From assembly GCF_025854335.1 (NCBI RefSeq), contig NZ_CP107716.1, forward strand, positions 675,001 through 739,000: a stretch of DNA of 64,000 nucleotides, written 5' to 3'. Numbering within the stretch: the stretch's first letter is position 1; each line of letters opens with the position of its first letter. A model generated the notes under the pieces. It did no database searches, had not been told where the DNA came from, and worked only from the letters and a program-made list of their open reading frames with translations. Shown one piece after another: positions 46,203 through 56,519 of this stretch. The translations under genes were made by a program, and so were the position numbers. Origin of the DNA: Pelagibacterium flavum (GTDB lineage: Bacteria > Pseudomonadota > Alphaproteobacteria > Rhizobiales > Devosiaceae).

Positions 46203-47642
46203 ATGGCTTCCAAGACCACCCTCAATGCGAAGAACCTCGAAGCGCTGGGCGCCGAGCGCCTGGCGCAACTATTGATCGAGGTCAGCACCGGCAACGCGGC
46301 CGCCAAGCGCAAGCTGCGGCTCGCGCTGGCCGGGGCCCAGAGCCCGAGGGAGGCGGCGCGGGAGATCACCAAGCGGCTGACCAGCATCGCCCGCGCCCGC
46401 AGCTTCATCACCTGGAAGAACCGCAAGGCGCTGGTCACCGATCTCGAGACCCAGCGTCGCGCCATCGTCGAGCAGATCGCGCAGGCCGATCCGGACGAGG
46501 CGCTGGCGCTCATGTGGCGGTTCATCGCGCTCGCCACGCCCGTCTTCGAGCGTTGCGACGACTCCAGCGGCACTGTCATCGGCATCTTCCACCAGGCCTG
46601 TGCCGATCTGGGGCAGCTCGCGGCAACGGTCCGGCCTGATCCGCAGGCGCTCGCCGGCACTGTTCTCGATGCGCTTCAGGACAACGGCTATGGCCAGTAT
46701 GACGGCCTGATCGGCATCATGGCACCCGCGCTCGGCGACGAGGGGATGGCGGCCCTGAAGGCGATGGCCGAGGATCTCGGTCGCTCGCCTGTGCCGGTTC
46801 CGCCGAAGGACCAATGGAAGGCGGTGGGCTGGGGCCCAGGCGGCACCAGCTACGAGCACGAGATGCGGGCGCGCGAGCGCGCGACCACTGTCGCCATGGC
46901 GCTCAAGGACATCGCGGACGCGCAGGACGACGTCGACGGCTTCATCGCACAGTACGATCCGAAGACCCGGAAGGTGCCGCAGATCGCGGCCGAGATCGCG
47001 CAGCGTCTCCTCGCGGCCGGCAGGGCGGTCGAGGCGCTGGAGTTCCTCGAGCGCGCGGAGCTCGGCGACGGGTTGCGGGTTCCGCTGGCTTGGCAGGACA
47101 TTCGGCTGCAGACGCTGGAGGCGCTGGGTCGCGGCGAGGAGGCGCAGACGTTCCGGTGGGACTGCTTCGAGCGCACGCTCTCCGACAGCTACCTGCGGGC
47201 CTATCTCAAGCGGCTGCCCGACTTCGACGACATCGAGGCCGAGGAGCGAGCGATGGCGCACGCCATGGCCTATCCGAGCCTTCTTCACGCCCTGCAGTTC
47301 TTCCTCGACTGGCCGGCGCTGGATCGCGCCGCCGAACTCCTCGTGGCCCGGCACGATGAGATCGACGGAGATCACTACGAGTATCTCGCCCCCGCGGCGG
47401 AGGCCCTGTCAGAGCGTCATCCGCTGGCCGCGACGCTGGTGCTCCGCGCGATGATCGACTTCACGCTCACCAGATCCCGGGCGAAGCGGTATCGCTATGC
47501 CGCCGAGCACCTGGTCTCCTGCGCCCGGCTCGCGCGGGACATCCCGGACTTCGGGGCGTTCGAGACGCACGACGCTTATGTCGCCCGGTTGAAGGAGGAG
47601 CACGACAGGAAGTTCGGCTTCTGGTCGCTCACCGCCGCCTGA
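46203..47642 (+). CDS. DUF6880-like protein
   Basis: The 479-residue protein is mostly helical, with Ala-rich repeats of the TPR/HEAT kind (for example AQRLLAAGRAVEALEFLERA, LRAMIDFTLTRSRAKRYRYA). I associate it with the DUF6880 family, often found beside integrases in alphaproteobacteria and without known function. Its GC content and codon use are higher than those of the neighbouring element genes. It diverges from the integrase across 219 bases. Confidence 0.65.
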   Translation: MASKTTLNAKNLEALGAERLAQLLIEVSTGNAAAKRKLRLALAGAQSPREAAREITKRLTSIARARSFITWKNRKALVTDLETQRRAIVEQIAQADPDEALALMWRFIALATPVFERCDDSSGTVIGIFHQACADLGQLAATVRPDPQALAGTVLDALQDNGYGQYDGLIGIMAPALGDEGMAALKAMAEDLGRSPVPVPPKDQWKAVGWGPGGTSYEHEMRARERATTVAMALKDIADAQDDVDGFIAQYDPKTRKVPQIAAEIAQRLLAAGRAVEALEFLERAELGDGLRVPLAWQDIRLQTLEALGRGEEAQTFRWDCFERTLSDSYLRAYLKRLPDFDDIEAEERAMAHAMAYPSLLHALQFFLDWPALDRAAELLVARHDEIDGDHYEYLAPAAEALSERHPLAATLVLRAMIDFTLTRSRAKRYRYAAEHLVSCARLARDIPDFGAFETHDAYVARLKEEHDRKFGFWSLTAA

Positions 47643-47731
47643 TGGTCCTTCTGCCGACTTTGTAGTTGCGAAGATGTACGGCCGGTTTGTATTCAGTGCG
47701 TGAGGTTCAAGCAGTCGAGAGGCAAGAGAAA

Positions 47732-48043
47732 ATGGAAATCGAACAAGCGCTTATTGCTTCCCTTGAGAAAGCAATGAAGGAAACAATTGATGAGAAAATT
47801 GGTGATGCAGTAAAGGATTTTGAGCTCAATGTCGGCTATATGCATAGCGCGCTCGCTCAGAATCTAGAATCGGGCGCAAAGTCTGCGATGAAGGAAGTCA
47901 TCGAGCAGCAAGTCGATTTTTCGCGGCTCATCACAAAAGAGCTCATAACCACGGCCATGGCTGCTGCCATTAAGGAGATCGTGGAAGAACAAGTCGACGT
48001 TTCGAAGTTGATCACACAGGATCTGGTCAAAGGAACTCGCTGA
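47732..48043 (+). CDS. Small helical protein with an internal duplication
   Basis: The 103-residue acidic protein is predicted helical and contains two related segments, EVIEQQVDFSRLITKELI and EIVEEQVDVSKLITQDLV. The N-terminal half (LEKAMKETIDEKIGDAV) has coiled-coil character. An AAGAGA lies just before the ATG. No family is recognised; base composition is more AT-rich than the DUF6880 gene beside it. Confidence 0.55.
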   Translation: MEIEQALIASLEKAMKETIDEKIGDAVKDFELNVGYMHSALAQNLESGAKSAMKEVIEQQVDFSRLITKELITTAMAAAIKEIVEEQVDVSKLITQDLVKGTR

Positions 48044-48131
48044 ATGGACTGATCAGCGGTCGGACCAGTGTGTCACGAAGGCCATTTTGTGGTCGCTTGA
48101 CGTGCTACCGGAAAATCAGGTCTCGGCCCCT

Positions 48132-48155
48132 TGGAAGCATTGTGGAAGCACGAGG
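48132..48155 (+). repeat. Element II right arm-type repeat
   Basis: TGGAAGCATTGTGGAAGC repeats the left copy at 39380 with the same 11-bp period. It lies about 130 bases from att copy 3, the same spacing as the right arm of element I. The rest of 48044-48281 shows no gene. Confidence 0.7.
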
Positions 48156-48281
48156 CCGAAAAGCGCGGCGTAATTCCGACAGATTGTGCGAAGCGGAGCC
48201 CCGGCTCCGGGATCGGCAAGTGTCGGAAACTGCGCAAGAACTCGCGTTGCCGAGTGATTGTTCATGTTTCGTTCGACACGA

Positions 48282-48327
<46 letters not shown>

Positions 48328-48333
48328 AAACAA

Positions 48334-48375
48334 AAACCCTCGCTTGGAACCATCGGTCAGCGGGGGTTTTGTTTT
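48334..48375 (+). terminator. Terminator after att copy 3, probably the original tRNA-fMet terminator
   Basis: AAACCCTCGCT pairs with AGCGGGGGTTT (one wobble pair) around a 14-base loop and runs into TTTTGTTTTG. It is the first chromosomal sequence after the array, so it likely served tRNA-fMet before integration. Confidence 0.7.
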
Positions 48376-48487
48376 GTGCCGCCGTACAAGCTGCCACTTC
48401 AATAGAATTGATCACCTAACTTTGCTGGTCCAAACCGTCACCTCGGTGGCGGTAGTGTCATAACAGCAGCTGCTTGTCGTCTTACTC

Positions 48488-49585
48488 TTAAGGTGCTGTC
48501 CGAGCAGTCGGGGCCTCGGCGGTCGCACCGCCATGCATGGCGTCGTTCCATTCGGCCAGAAATCGAGCACGTTTGGCTTGATCGAGCGTGACCAGCAGGG
48601 CCGGGCTGAGGTTTATTGGTCTGTAAAATGTTGCTCCGCCAGATTGGTCGGCGGCAATTACGCCCGCGGGTGGCGGTCGGTCGAAGCCGAAAAAGAATGA
48701 GGATTCCGCGGCGACGCCCTGACCTCGAGAGCTGAGCAGGTAATCAATGAAGCGCCCTGCGGCATCGCGATTTGCGGCATGGGGTGGAATGAGCGCGGCG
48801 CGCGAGAGCACGATTGTGAAGTCGTGGGGCAGGACGATCCCGATGGGCGCTCCGTCCCTCTTGCGTCCGTAGGCGTAGGACCCAAGTAGATTGTACCCGA
48901 TCAACAGTTCGCCGGTTTCGATGCGGTCCAGGATGCCGCCGGTCGTAGGCTCAAGAACGGCGCGAGCGCGTCCAAAACCTTCCAGTAGCCGCCCGAACAG
49001 GCTCGATTGCTGGGAGTCGAAAAAAGCAAAGAGATAACCGATACCCGACAGGGTAATGTCATAGGTGCCGACCTTACCATCATAGGTGCCAGGCTTGTTG
49101 CGCAACAACTCGACAAGGGCGTTTCGGGTCAGCGGGATATCTTCGGATGGCACCAGACTGGAATTGTAAACAATAACGGCCGGTTCAAAGGAAAATCCGA
49201 AGGCCTCATTTCGCAGATTTGCCCAGCCCGGCATATTGGCCGTGAGGGCGGATTCGTGATGCTGCGCGCATCCGTCGTTGGTCAGACGCGCGATGTGATC
49301 GACCGATGATGATATGACGATATCGGCAAAGCCCCTTCCTGCGGAGCAGGCCTCCATTGCTGCCGCAAAGACGTCATTGGTCAGCGAATCCGCGTATTCG
49401 ATCGTGATATTCGGCTCAATGCGTTGGAAATCGCGAATGAGCGGTTCGATCGCGGCAATATCGGCGGATGCCTCTATGACGAGCGTTTCAGTCTGGCCAG
49501 CAGGGGCAGGGAAATGATATTCCTCGCGGGCCTCTAGCGGCGCGACGAAACTCGCGAACATCGCGCTCAACAATAGCCATCTCAT
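48488..49585 (-). CDS. Periplasmic substrate-binding protein of the TctDE locus
   Basis: A signal peptide (about 19 residues) precedes a type 2 binding-protein fold with features of the Fe/Thi-type family (ADIVISSSVDHIARL, FSFEPAVIVYNSSLVP, GELLIGYNLLGSYAYGRKR). No permease or ATPase is nearby. It overlaps the histidine kinase gene by 4 bases, so it may sense a ligand for the kinase rather than import it; such genes are common beside tctDE. Confidence 0.78.
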   Translation of the reverse strand: MRWLLLSAMFASFVAPLEAREEYHFPAPAGQTETLVIEASADIAAIEPLIRDFQRIEPNITIEYADSLTNDVFAAAMEACSAGRGFADIVISSSVDHIARLTNDGCAQHHESALTANMPGWANLRNEAFGFSFEPAVIVYNSSLVPSEDIPLTRNALVELLRNKPGTYDGKVGTYDITLSGIGYLFAFFDSQQSSLFGRLLEGFGRARAVLEPTTGGILDRIETGELLIGYNLLGSYAYGRKRDGAPIGIVLPHDFTIVLSRAALIPPHAANRDAAGRFIDYLLSSRGQGVAAESSFFFGFDRPPPAGVIAADQSGGATFYRPINLSPALLVTLDQAKRARFLAEWNDAMHGGATAEAPTARTAP

Positions 49586-50979
49586 CGCCGGTCATCTTTC
49601 CTGGGAAACACCAATAAAATTCCGAAATCGCCGTTTTCGGCGTTCCGCAAAAGGAGACGCGCTTTGTGGGCCCGCGCAACATCTGCAACAATTGCGAGCC
49701 CCAGCCCCGTTCCTCCTCCTGCGCCTGTAACAAATCGTTCAAGCAGGCGATCCCAATCGTCGGGTGCGATGCCGGGACCATCGTCATAAACCGCAAGCGT
49801 AGGCCCTTCCTCAGTGTTTGCGACACATATGGAAATGCGGCCAACAGCACCGTGCTTTATCGCGTTCTCGACGAGATTGCGCAGCGCCTCGCGCAGGGCA
49901 ACCAGATCGCCGAGCACGATGACGGCATCTTTGGGTACATTCAATTTCACTGTCAGGTCCCGCCCTGCGAGGTCGAGCGCCGCATCGGCGTTGGAATAGT
50001 GCACGACCTGACGCAGATCTATTGGTTCGGCCTTCACGACCTCGGCGCGATGGATAACGGTCGCGTGGCTGAGGAGCTGGTTAGCCAGTCGTCCAGCCTC
50101 GGAGGTCCGTTTGCGCAATCGCGCGGCGGCAGCGGTGCGCGCATGATCATCGCGTGCCCTGTCAAGGAGTTCGATCTGGGCGGCGATGCCGGTCAGCGGG
50201 GTTCTGAGCTGGTGTGCCGCTGTCTCAATATAGCGTTGCATGGCATCGAGACGATGTGACAGCCTGCCCATGAACCGGTTGATCGCGTCGACCAGCGCAT
50301 CGACTTCGACCGGCGCTTCCACGTCGAGCGGCGTCAAATCGTTCGGGTCGCGGTTCTGGAGCGCACGTTCGAGGCGCCGCAGCGGATTGAGCCCGGCCTT
50401 GACTGCGGCCATAAGCACGATCAGGGCCAACAGGCTCATCGCGAGGACGGGCAGCAGGGCGCCCAGCGTTAGTTCCAGTGTCAGCGCGTTCCGTGCTTCG
50501 CGTGTTTGTGCCACCGACACGCGAACCCATCCGGTTGCGCCCTGTTCGGAAATATAGCGCCACACAGAGGCCAGCCGGATATCACGGCCAAGAAACCCTG
50601 CGTCCGTGGCGTGGGCTTCATCGCCCGGGGTGATGTCACCGTGAGAAACAGGGAGGTCTTCGTACCCTGTGATAAGCGCTCCATCGGGAGCTGCAACCTG
50701 ATAATAGACCCTGTCGGTGCGGGAAATCGAAAGCGTTTCGAGCGCGGAAAGCGGAACGTCGACGGATATGGCGCCACCCTCTGCGCTTACAGTATCGGCA
50801 ATCTGGCGGGCGGCGCCTATGAGCAGCCGGTCATAGGCCTTGTCGGCGGCTGCCCCGGCATAGGAATAGGCCGCATAGGTCAGCGCTCCGGCGCCTGCCA
50901 GAAGCACAAGCGCGATCGCACCGCTCAGCCGCCAGAAAAGAGAAAACCGGCGGCGAACCGTTTGCGCCCCTTCAATCAT
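49582..50979 (-). CDS. tctE: Sensor histidine kinase, TctE family
   Basis: Two membrane helices (about 17-42 and 171-193) bracket a 2CSK_N-type periplasmic sensor domain. A HAMP-like linker, the phospho-acceptor His256 in [13 protein letters not shown], and the ATP-binding N (LVENAIKHG), G1 ([11 protein letters not shown]) and G2 ([12 protein letters not shown]) boxes follow. It overlaps the regulator gene. It probably controls the divergent tctCBA transport genes in response to a carboxylate. Confidence 0.88.
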   Translation of the reverse strand: MIEGAQTVRRRFSLFWRLSGAIALVLLAGAGALTYAAYSYAGAAADKAYDRLLIGAARQIADTVSAEGGAISVDVPLSALETLSISRTDRVYYQVAAPDGALITGYEDLPVSHGDITPGDEAHATDAGFLGRDIRLASVWRYISEQGATGWVRVSVAQTREARNALTLELTLGALLPVLAMSLLALIVLMAAVKAGLNPLRRLERALQNRDPNDLTPLDVEAPVEVDALVDAINRFMGRLSHRLDAMQRYIETAAHQLRTPLTGIAAQIELLDRARDDHARTAAAARLRKRTSEAGRLANQLLSHATVIHRAEVVKAEPIDLRQVVHYSNADAALDLAGRDLTVKLNVPKDAVIVLGDLVALREALRNLVENAIKHGAVGRISICVANTEEGPTLAVYDDGPGIAPDDWDRLLERFVTGAGGGTGLGLAIVADVARAHKARLLLRNAENGDFGILLVFPRKDDRR

Positions 50980-51656
50980 GGTTGGGCGTCCGGAAGGTCA
51001 AGTATCTGGTAGCCAACCCCGCGCAGTGTCTGAATTTTGACATTGGCGCCGGCAAGTTTGCGCCGTAGCCTTCCGACGTAAAGCTCAATGGCGTTGGGGC
51101 CCGCCTCGTTCTCAAACCCATAGAGCTGGTCGAGCAGTTCATTTTTGGAAAATGCCTTGCCGGGATGCCCCAGCAAGACCTCGAGCAAGCAAACCTCTCT
51201 GCGCGTAAGCTCGACGGACCTGCCTGCAACAGAGACGGCGCGGGTGGTCTGATCCAGTGCGAGATTGCCTGCAGTCAGAATGGATACCGCGCTTCCCTGA
51301 CGCCTGCGCATTAGCGCACGTGCTCTTGCTTCAAGTTCGCGAAAGTCGAACGGCTTGACAAGATAGTCATCAGCGCCGGTGTCGAGTGCGTCGACCCGAT
51401 CATCAACGAGTGCTCTTGCGGTCAGCACAAGAACGGGCGTTGTAGAGCCACGGCTGCGCAGTCCCGACAGCAGGTCGAACCCGCTCCCGTCGGGAAGGTT
51501 GATGTCGAGCACGACAAGCGCATAATTCTGGACAGCCAGCGCGTCCTCGGCGTCCCGGCGAGACTTCTCCCAGTCCACAGCATGCCCCATGCGTTCAAAG
51601 GCATGCACGACGGCCTCACCAACATCGTCAGTGTCCTCAATGACAAGAATTCGCAG
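50976..51656 (-). CDS. tctD: OmpR-type response regulator, TctD family
   Basis: The receiver domain ([14 protein letters not shown], phospho-acceptor D51 in [12 protein letters not shown], conserved Lys in [15 protein letters not shown]) is followed by an OmpR-type winged helix ([22 protein letters not shown], split for length, and [14 protein letters not shown]). No ATG or GTG lies at the domain start. A CTG at 51656 with GGGAGG five bases upstream fits best and gives 226 residues; an ATG at 51812 would add 52 unrelated residues. Confidence 0.85.
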   Translation of the reverse strand: MRILVIEDTDDVGEAVVHAFERMGHAVDWEKSRRDAEDALAVQNYALVVLDINLPDGSGFDLLSGLRSRGSTTPVLVLTARALVDDRVDALDTGADDYLVKPFDFRELEARARALMRRRQGSAVSILTAGNLALDQTTRAVSVAGRSVELTRREVCLLEVLLGHPGKAFSKNELLDQLYGFENEAGPNAIELYVGRLRRKLAGANVKIQTLRGVGYQILDLPDAQP

Positions 51657-51864
51657 TTCTGCCTCCCTGACAGGTTGATGACAGCTAGTTTGATCTAGTG
51701 TCGCTCTTGAGGAGCTGCCATCGGCCGATAGTGTCACAAAGACGCTTTTTCGACCATTGGCAACAGGGAGGAACGGACGAGCAAAGACGCTCTGTCCGAG
51801 CGGTTTACTTATGGCCATCCTCCGGGTTTCCTCAATGGAAACAAACAAATGTGGAGGATGACAC

Positions 51865-52830
51865 GTGAAATTTTCTCTGAGCTTCAAGCTTGGTGCTCCG
51901 GCGGCTCTGGCCGCCATGTTGATGGCTGGCCCGGCGCTGGCTCTCGACAGTCTCAAGATCATGGCGCCTGCGGGGCCGGGCGGCGGCTGGGACCAGACTG
52001 CGCGCACTATCCAGGCGACGCTACAGTCCGAGGGTCTTGTATCCAACATCCAGGTTGAGAATGTTGCCGGTGCTGGGGGGACCATCGGCCTGCAGCAGTT
52101 CATCAACACATCGGCCGGGGATCCGACCGCGACGATCGTTGGCGGCTATGTGATGGTCGGCGCGGTGATTGCCAATGAATCACCTGTCGGTCTTGAAGAT
52201 ATCACCCCTCTTGCCCGGCTCACTGGTGAGTATGTCATTGTCGTCGTTCCGGCGGCGAGTGAGATTCAGAACGCTGACGACCTGGCCGAAATGCTCCGTG
52301 ACGATCCCGGTTCGGTCACCTGGGCCGGCGGCTCGGCCGGCGGCGTCGATCACATCGCAGCCGGCATGTTTGCAAAGGCCGCGGGTATCGATCCGGCACT
52401 GATCAACTACATCCCCTATTCGGGTGGCGGAGAGGCCCTTGCTGCCATTCTCGGCAATCAGGTGACGGTGGGTGTTTCGGGCTATTCGGAATTTTCCGGA
52501 CAGCTTGATGCCGGCACGGTTCGCGCCATTGGGATCACGGCCTTGGAAGCCCAGGAGTATACCGATGCTCCGACATTCGCAGAACAGGGTTACCCGATCG
52601 ACGTCCAGAACTGGCGCATGATCGCCGCAGCGCCCGGTATAACCGATGATGAGCGGGAGGAACTTCTGACCACGATCCGTACGATGGCCAATTCGGATGC
52701 CTGGAACGACGAACTGCGCACCAAGGGTTGGGTCAATACCTATATGGACGGCGACCATTTCGCCGATTACCTCGCCGCGGAGATCGTGGCTACCACAGCG
52801 ATTCTCGAAGAGCTGGGGATCGTCGAGTGA
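51865..52830 (+). CDS. tctC: Tripartite tricarboxylate transporter substrate-binding protein TctC
   Basis: A signal peptide ends near GPALA. The mature protein has the TctC/Bug family layout with [20 protein letters not shown] at the start, then [15 protein letters not shown] and [15 protein letters not shown]. It binds a carboxylate in the periplasm for the TctAB permease. A GTG start follows GGAGGATG. It lies 208 bases from tctD on the other strand, so TctD likely acts in that gap. Confidence 0.92.
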   Translation: MKFSLSFKLGAPAALAAMLMAGPALALDSLKIMAPAGPGGGWDQTARTIQATLQSEGLVSNIQVENVAGAGGTIGLQQFINTSAGDPTATIVGGYVMVGAVIANESPVGLEDITPLARLTGEYVIVVVPAASEIQNADDLAEMLRDDPGSVTWAGGSAGGVDHIAAGMFAKAAGIDPALINYIPYSGGGEALAAILGNQVTVGVSGYSEFSGQLDAGTVRAIGITALEAQEYTDAPTFAEQGYPIDVQNWRMIAAAPGITDDEREELLTTIRTMANSDAWNDELRTKGWVNTYMDGDHFADYLAAEIVATTAILEELGIVE

Positions 52831-53363
52831 GCTTCCCTGATACCGATACGGGGGAGACCGGCGCAAGCCGGTCTCCAGACCTGCGCAAGACGGCCGATAT
52901 GGGGGGGCTGGCGATTGCGGTCGGGCTGTTCCTGTTTGCGGTCCTGATTGCCTGGGATGGATCGAGCTATCCCGTCCGCCGATCCTACGCCCAATTCGGC
53001 CCAGAGATATTTCCCTACATCATCGCATCCGGTCTCGCCATGTTCGGGATCGCGACAGTCGTCATGGGCCTGCGCAAATCCTTCCCGCAACGGGAGCCGA
53101 TGAACTGGCAGGCAGTGTCCTGGGTTGTCGCGGCGGTGATTGCGAAGATCGCGCTTTTGTACGCGGGGGCGGGTTTCATCATCGGGGCAGGCGCCCTGTT
53201 TGGTCTTGCTGCCCGGGGACTGGGACGCAAACCGCTCTGGCTGACTTTTCTCGTCGGCGTCTGTGTAACAACGCTGCTTTATGTGCTGTTCCGGCATGGG
53301 CTTGGCCTTTCACTGCCCAACGGGCCACTGGAGCAGGCCATAAACACTCTGTTCAGACGGTAA
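52827..53363 (+). CDS. tctB: Tripartite tricarboxylate transporter small membrane subunit TctB
   Basis: This 178-residue protein has four helices (near 28-44, 61-82, 96-135 and 140-160) typical of TctB. The GTG start overlaps the tctC stop by 4 bases (GTGA), giving coupled translation. Its N-terminal 25 residues are charged and cytosolic. Confidence 0.85.
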   Translation: MSFPDTDTGETGASRSPDLRKTADMGGLAIAVGLFLFAVLIAWDGSSYPVRRSYAQFGPEIFPYIIASGLAMFGIATVVMGLRKSFPQREPMNWQAVSWVVAAVIAKIALLYAGAGFIIGAGALFGLAARGLGRKPLWLTFLVGVCVTTLLYVLFRHGLGLSLPNGPLEQAINTLFRR

Positions 53364-53375
53364 GGAAGTCCAGTC

Positions 53376-54905
53376 ATGGATACGTTCATATTGCTGTTTG
53401 ATGGTCTTCTGGTTGCCGCACAACCGATGAACCTGATGTTCGCACTGATCGGCGTGCTTCTGGGCACAGCGGTCGGTGTCATGCCCGGCATCGGGCCTGC
53501 GCTGACGGTTGCGTTACTGCTCCCGATCTCGCTTTCGTTTGGAGCCACCGGCTCGATGATCATGTTTGCCGGCATTTACTACGGCGGTATGTATGGAGGT
53601 GCGATTTCCTCGATCCTGCTCAATACCCCTGGGGAAACCGCCTCGATCATGACAGCGGTCGAGGGGAACAAGATGGCGCGCGACGGTCGTGGCGGCAAGG
53701 CTCTGGGGGCTGCTGCCATCGGGTCGTTTTCCGGCGGTATGGTCGGCACGCTCGGGCTGGCGATTGTTTCCCCCTTCATGATCATGGTTGCCCTGTCGTT
53801 TGGGCCGGCAGAGTATTTTGCGCTGATGGTGCTGTCGTTTGTGACGGTGTCGGCGGCATTTGGCGGCTCGGTTGCACGCGGCCTGACGGCCCTGTTTATC
53901 GGTCTGGCCATTGGTCTTGTGGGCATCGACAAACTCACCGGGCAGCCCCGGCTCAGTTTTGGCATTCCCGAACTGCGCGATAACATTTCGATAGCGGTTG
54001 TCGCCGTGGGCCTTTTTGCCATCGGGGAGACGCTTTTCATTGCATCAAAAAAGATCGCTGTGGTTGATAAGGTCGAGGCCATCAGGGGCTCGGTGTGGCT
54101 CAGTCTCACCGATCTCAAGCGCTGCCTGATGCCATATGTTCGCGGGGCGGGGCTTGGCTTTCTGTTCGGTCCGTTGCCAACCGGCGGAGCGGAGATTCCC
54201 ACATTTCTGTCCTATTCGACCGAACGCAAATCGGCGAGAGGCGTCGCCAAGGAGGAGTTCGAGGGGCCAAAGGGTGCCATTGAAGGGGTTGCAGGCCCCG
54301 AAGCTGCAAACAACGCTTCAGCCGCCGGTACATTGATTCCGCTGCTGACGCTTGGCCTGCCCACTTCGGCAACCGCCGCGATGATGCTGGCAGGATTCCA
54401 GCAATATGGGCTGCAGCCGGGTCCGCTTCTGTTCACCAACGACCCTGCACTGGTTTGGGGGTTGGTTGCCTCTCTCTTCATCGCCAATGTTATGCTGGTC
54501 GTGCTCAACCTGCCCTTTGTGGGCGTCTGGGTGCGCCTGCTGATGATCCCGCGACCATGGCTTTATGCGGGCATTCTCACCTTTGCCACGTTGGGCATTA
54601 TCGGTTCGCAAGGTTCGGTCTTCGCCCTGGTTCTGCTCCTTGGCTTCGGTCTGATCGGCTTCGTGATGCGCAGGTTCGGCTATCCACTTGCACCTGTTCT
54701 CGTCGGAGCAATTCTGGGGCCGTTGGCCGAAGAGCAATTGCGCCGCGGACTGATGATCAATCAGGGCGACTGGACGTTTCTTCTGACCTCTCCTGTTGCG
54801 CTGACGATCTACGCCATCGCCGCTGCAGCGGTCTTTGGCCCGGTCATATGGCGATTGCTGGCCACCGACAAATCCAAGACCGTGTTCGCGATGGACGGCG
54901 ACTGA
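53376..54905 (+). CDS. tctA: Tripartite tricarboxylate transporter large membrane subunit TctA
   Basis: The 509-residue protein has about 11-12 helices and both TctA signature loops, [19 protein letters not shown] with [19 protein letters not shown], and [20 protein letters not shown] with [14 protein letters not shown]. It forms the transport channel driven by ion gradients. It lies 12 bases after tctB. Confidence 0.93.
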   Translation: MDTFILLFDGLLVAAQPMNLMFALIGVLLGTAVGVMPGIGPALTVALLLPISLSFGATGSMIMFAGIYYGGMYGGAISSILLNTPGETASIMTAVEGNKMARDGRGGKALGAAAIGSFSGGMVGTLGLAIVSPFMIMVALSFGPAEYFALMVLSFVTVSAAFGGSVARGLTALFIGLAIGLVGIDKLTGQPRLSFGIPELRDNISIAVVAVGLFAIGETLFIASKKIAVVDKVEAIRGSVWLSLTDLKRCLMPYVRGAGLGFLFGPLPTGGAEIPTFLSYSTERKSARGVAKEEFEGPKGAIEGVAGPEAANNASAAGTLIPLLTLGLPTSATAAMMLAGFQQYGLQPGPLLFTNDPALVWGLVASLFIANVMLVVLNLPFVGVWVRLLMIPRPWLYAGILTFATLGIIGSQGSVFALVLLLGFGLIGFVMRRFGYPLAPVLVGAILGPLAEEQLRRGLMINQGDWTFLLTSPVALTIYAIAAAAVFGPVIWRLLATDKSKTVFAMDGD

Positions 54906-55099
54906 GCGAGTGCGGTCGTCGCAATGAGCCGATGGCCCGGCGGGCTGCATTTTTGCATCCCGCCGGGCCATGCTATCTGCTGCATTTCTTGTCGATGTTC
55001 GACACGCCGAGCTATCCGCCGGCGCTGTTGTGCTCAGGCCCGATCGACGCTGCCGAACCCTGGATTGTCGCCCGATGCCTGGCTGGCGCCGGCAGCTTT

Positions 55100-55375
55100 T
55101 TGTCTATGTGCTGGAACAGCGCTGATGATGTCATGCCGGAAAATCCGGCACTGGAATCGCGGGGGATTGTCGTTCCTAACGCGGCAACAACACTGCGGCC
55201 GAGACCGCCTTCATTCCAGCTTTCGCAGGCAGTATTCCCGGCACAACCACCATGGTCATCATGCTCGGTGGCCTGGTGATGCATGGTATTGTGCCCAAAC
55301 CGCAACCCGGGCGGGTGAACTTCGACTTGTTCTGGGCCATTGTTGCGACCGAGCATTGGTCCTCGCCGCGCTCAG
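55100..55375 (+). pseudogene. Remnant of a second tctA
   Basis: In broken frames the stretch reads RGIVVPNAATT, then AETAFIPAFAGSIPGTTTMV, then MLGGLVMHGIVPKPQPG and NFDLFWAIVA. This matches the second signature loop of TctA and the following helix. A stop and a frameshift interrupt it. It is not a copy of the intact gene just upstream, from which it differs at most positions. Confidence 0.6.
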
Positions 55376-55499
55376 GGAGGACTACTGTTCGTACGTTCCG
55401 GCCTAGAGGGTTCTCATATCTTCATCGACAGCGATCGGATCTAGCCAAGCCTCGTGGGTCATCTCAACGATGTCACTCATGCGGACCTGACCGTACCCG

Positions 55500-55761
55500 A
55501 GCCGGACCACATGCGAATGGGCCGCCAATCCGGGCTGGAACGCAGCAAAAGTCACGCCGGCGTCCTGCGGGCTTATTTGATGACTCAGTATCCGGCCTGC
55601 CGATGGCCGGGATATTGTTTGCCGGGCAGGAGGTTTCGCTCATCGTGCTGCCGCTTATGCTCTTCCACCTCATCCAGTTGGCGGTTTGCGCGATCATTTC
55701 CCGGCGCATAGCTTCCCGCCCGATTGCTGCCGAGTTCGCCACGAGCATCTCTGACCGCTAG
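55500..55761 (+). pseudogene. C-terminal remnant of a bile-acid:sodium-symporter-like gene
   Basis: The last 60 residues of this frame (SGLPMAGILFAGQEVSLIVL, LPLMLFHLIQLAVCAIISRR) match the end of SBF-like/BASS transporters, where a similar SxxGxPMA...LPLMxYHQxQLxVCA stretch is found. The upstream part is degenerate and no start is present. It adjoins the tctA remnant, so a transport locus decayed here. Confidence 0.55.
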
Positions 55762-55769
55762 CAACTCTC

Positions 55770-56519
55770 TCAGAGGCGACCGGCTTCGATGATCCGTTGC
55801 AGGAATTTGCGGGTGCGCGGGTTCTGCGGGCTCGAGAACAGGGCTTTGGGCTCGGCTTCTTCCACGATACGGCCGCCATCGAGAAAGCAGATGCGGTCGG
55901 CGACGTCGCGGGCGAAGCCCATTTCGTGCGTGACGATGACCATTGTCATGCCGTCGGACTTGAGCTTGCGGATGATGGCGAGCACTTCACCGACCAGTTC
56001 GGGATCGAGCGCGGCGGTAACTTCATCAAACAGCATCACTTCCGGCTGGGTGGCCAGAGCGCGCACGATGGCGACGCGTTGTTGCTGGCCGCCGGAGAGT
56101 TGCTCGGGATAGGCGTTTTCGAACTCGGCCATGCCGAAGGCGGAGAGCAGGTCACGAGCGGTGGCCAGCGCTTCGGGTTTGGAAATGCCGTGGACCTTGA
56201 GTGGGGCGAGGGTGATGTTTTCCATCACGCTCATGTGGGGGAAGAGATTGTAGGACTGAAAGACGATGCCGATCTTGCGATAGACCCCGTTGCGGCCCCA
56301 GGAGGGGTCGTCGAGGGATATGCCGTCGAGCGCGATGGTGCCGTAGTCGAACTCGGTCAGCCGGTTGATGCAGCGCAACAGGGTCGATTTGCCCGAACCG
56401 GACGCGCCGATCAGGCACACTACTTCGTGGGGGGCGATAACCAAGTTGATGTCGTCGAGGACAAGGGTCTCGCCATAATATTTGGTGAGCCCGGTAATTG
56501 TTATGCGGTCGGTATTCAC
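55770..56519 (-). CDS. Amino-acid-type ABC transporter ATPase
   Basis: The 249-residue ATPase of the polar amino acid group has Walker A GASGSGKST, signature LSGGQQQRVAIVRAL, Walker B VMLFDEVTAALDPEL and THEMGFARDVADR. The GTG start at 56519 overlaps the permease stop (GTGA). It is the last gene of a three-gene importer (binding protein, permease, ATPase). Confidence 0.9.
   Translation of the reverse strand: MNTDRITITGLTKYYGETLVLDDINLVIAPHEVVCLIGASGSGKSTLLRCINRLTEFDYGTIALDGISLDDPSWGRNGVYRKIGIVFQSYNLFPHMSVMENITLAPLKVHGISKPEALATARDLLSAFGMAEFENAYPEQLSGGQQQRVAIVRALATQPEVMLFDEVTAALDPELVGEVLAIIRKLKSDGMTMVIVTHEMGFARDVADRICFLDGGRIVEEAEPKALFSSPQNPRTRKFLQRIIEAGRL

Noticed and set aside
46269..47375. 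Long antisense frame opposite the DUF6880 gene
   Set aside because: It is a GC-rich shadow frame with no protein-like composition or ribosome site.
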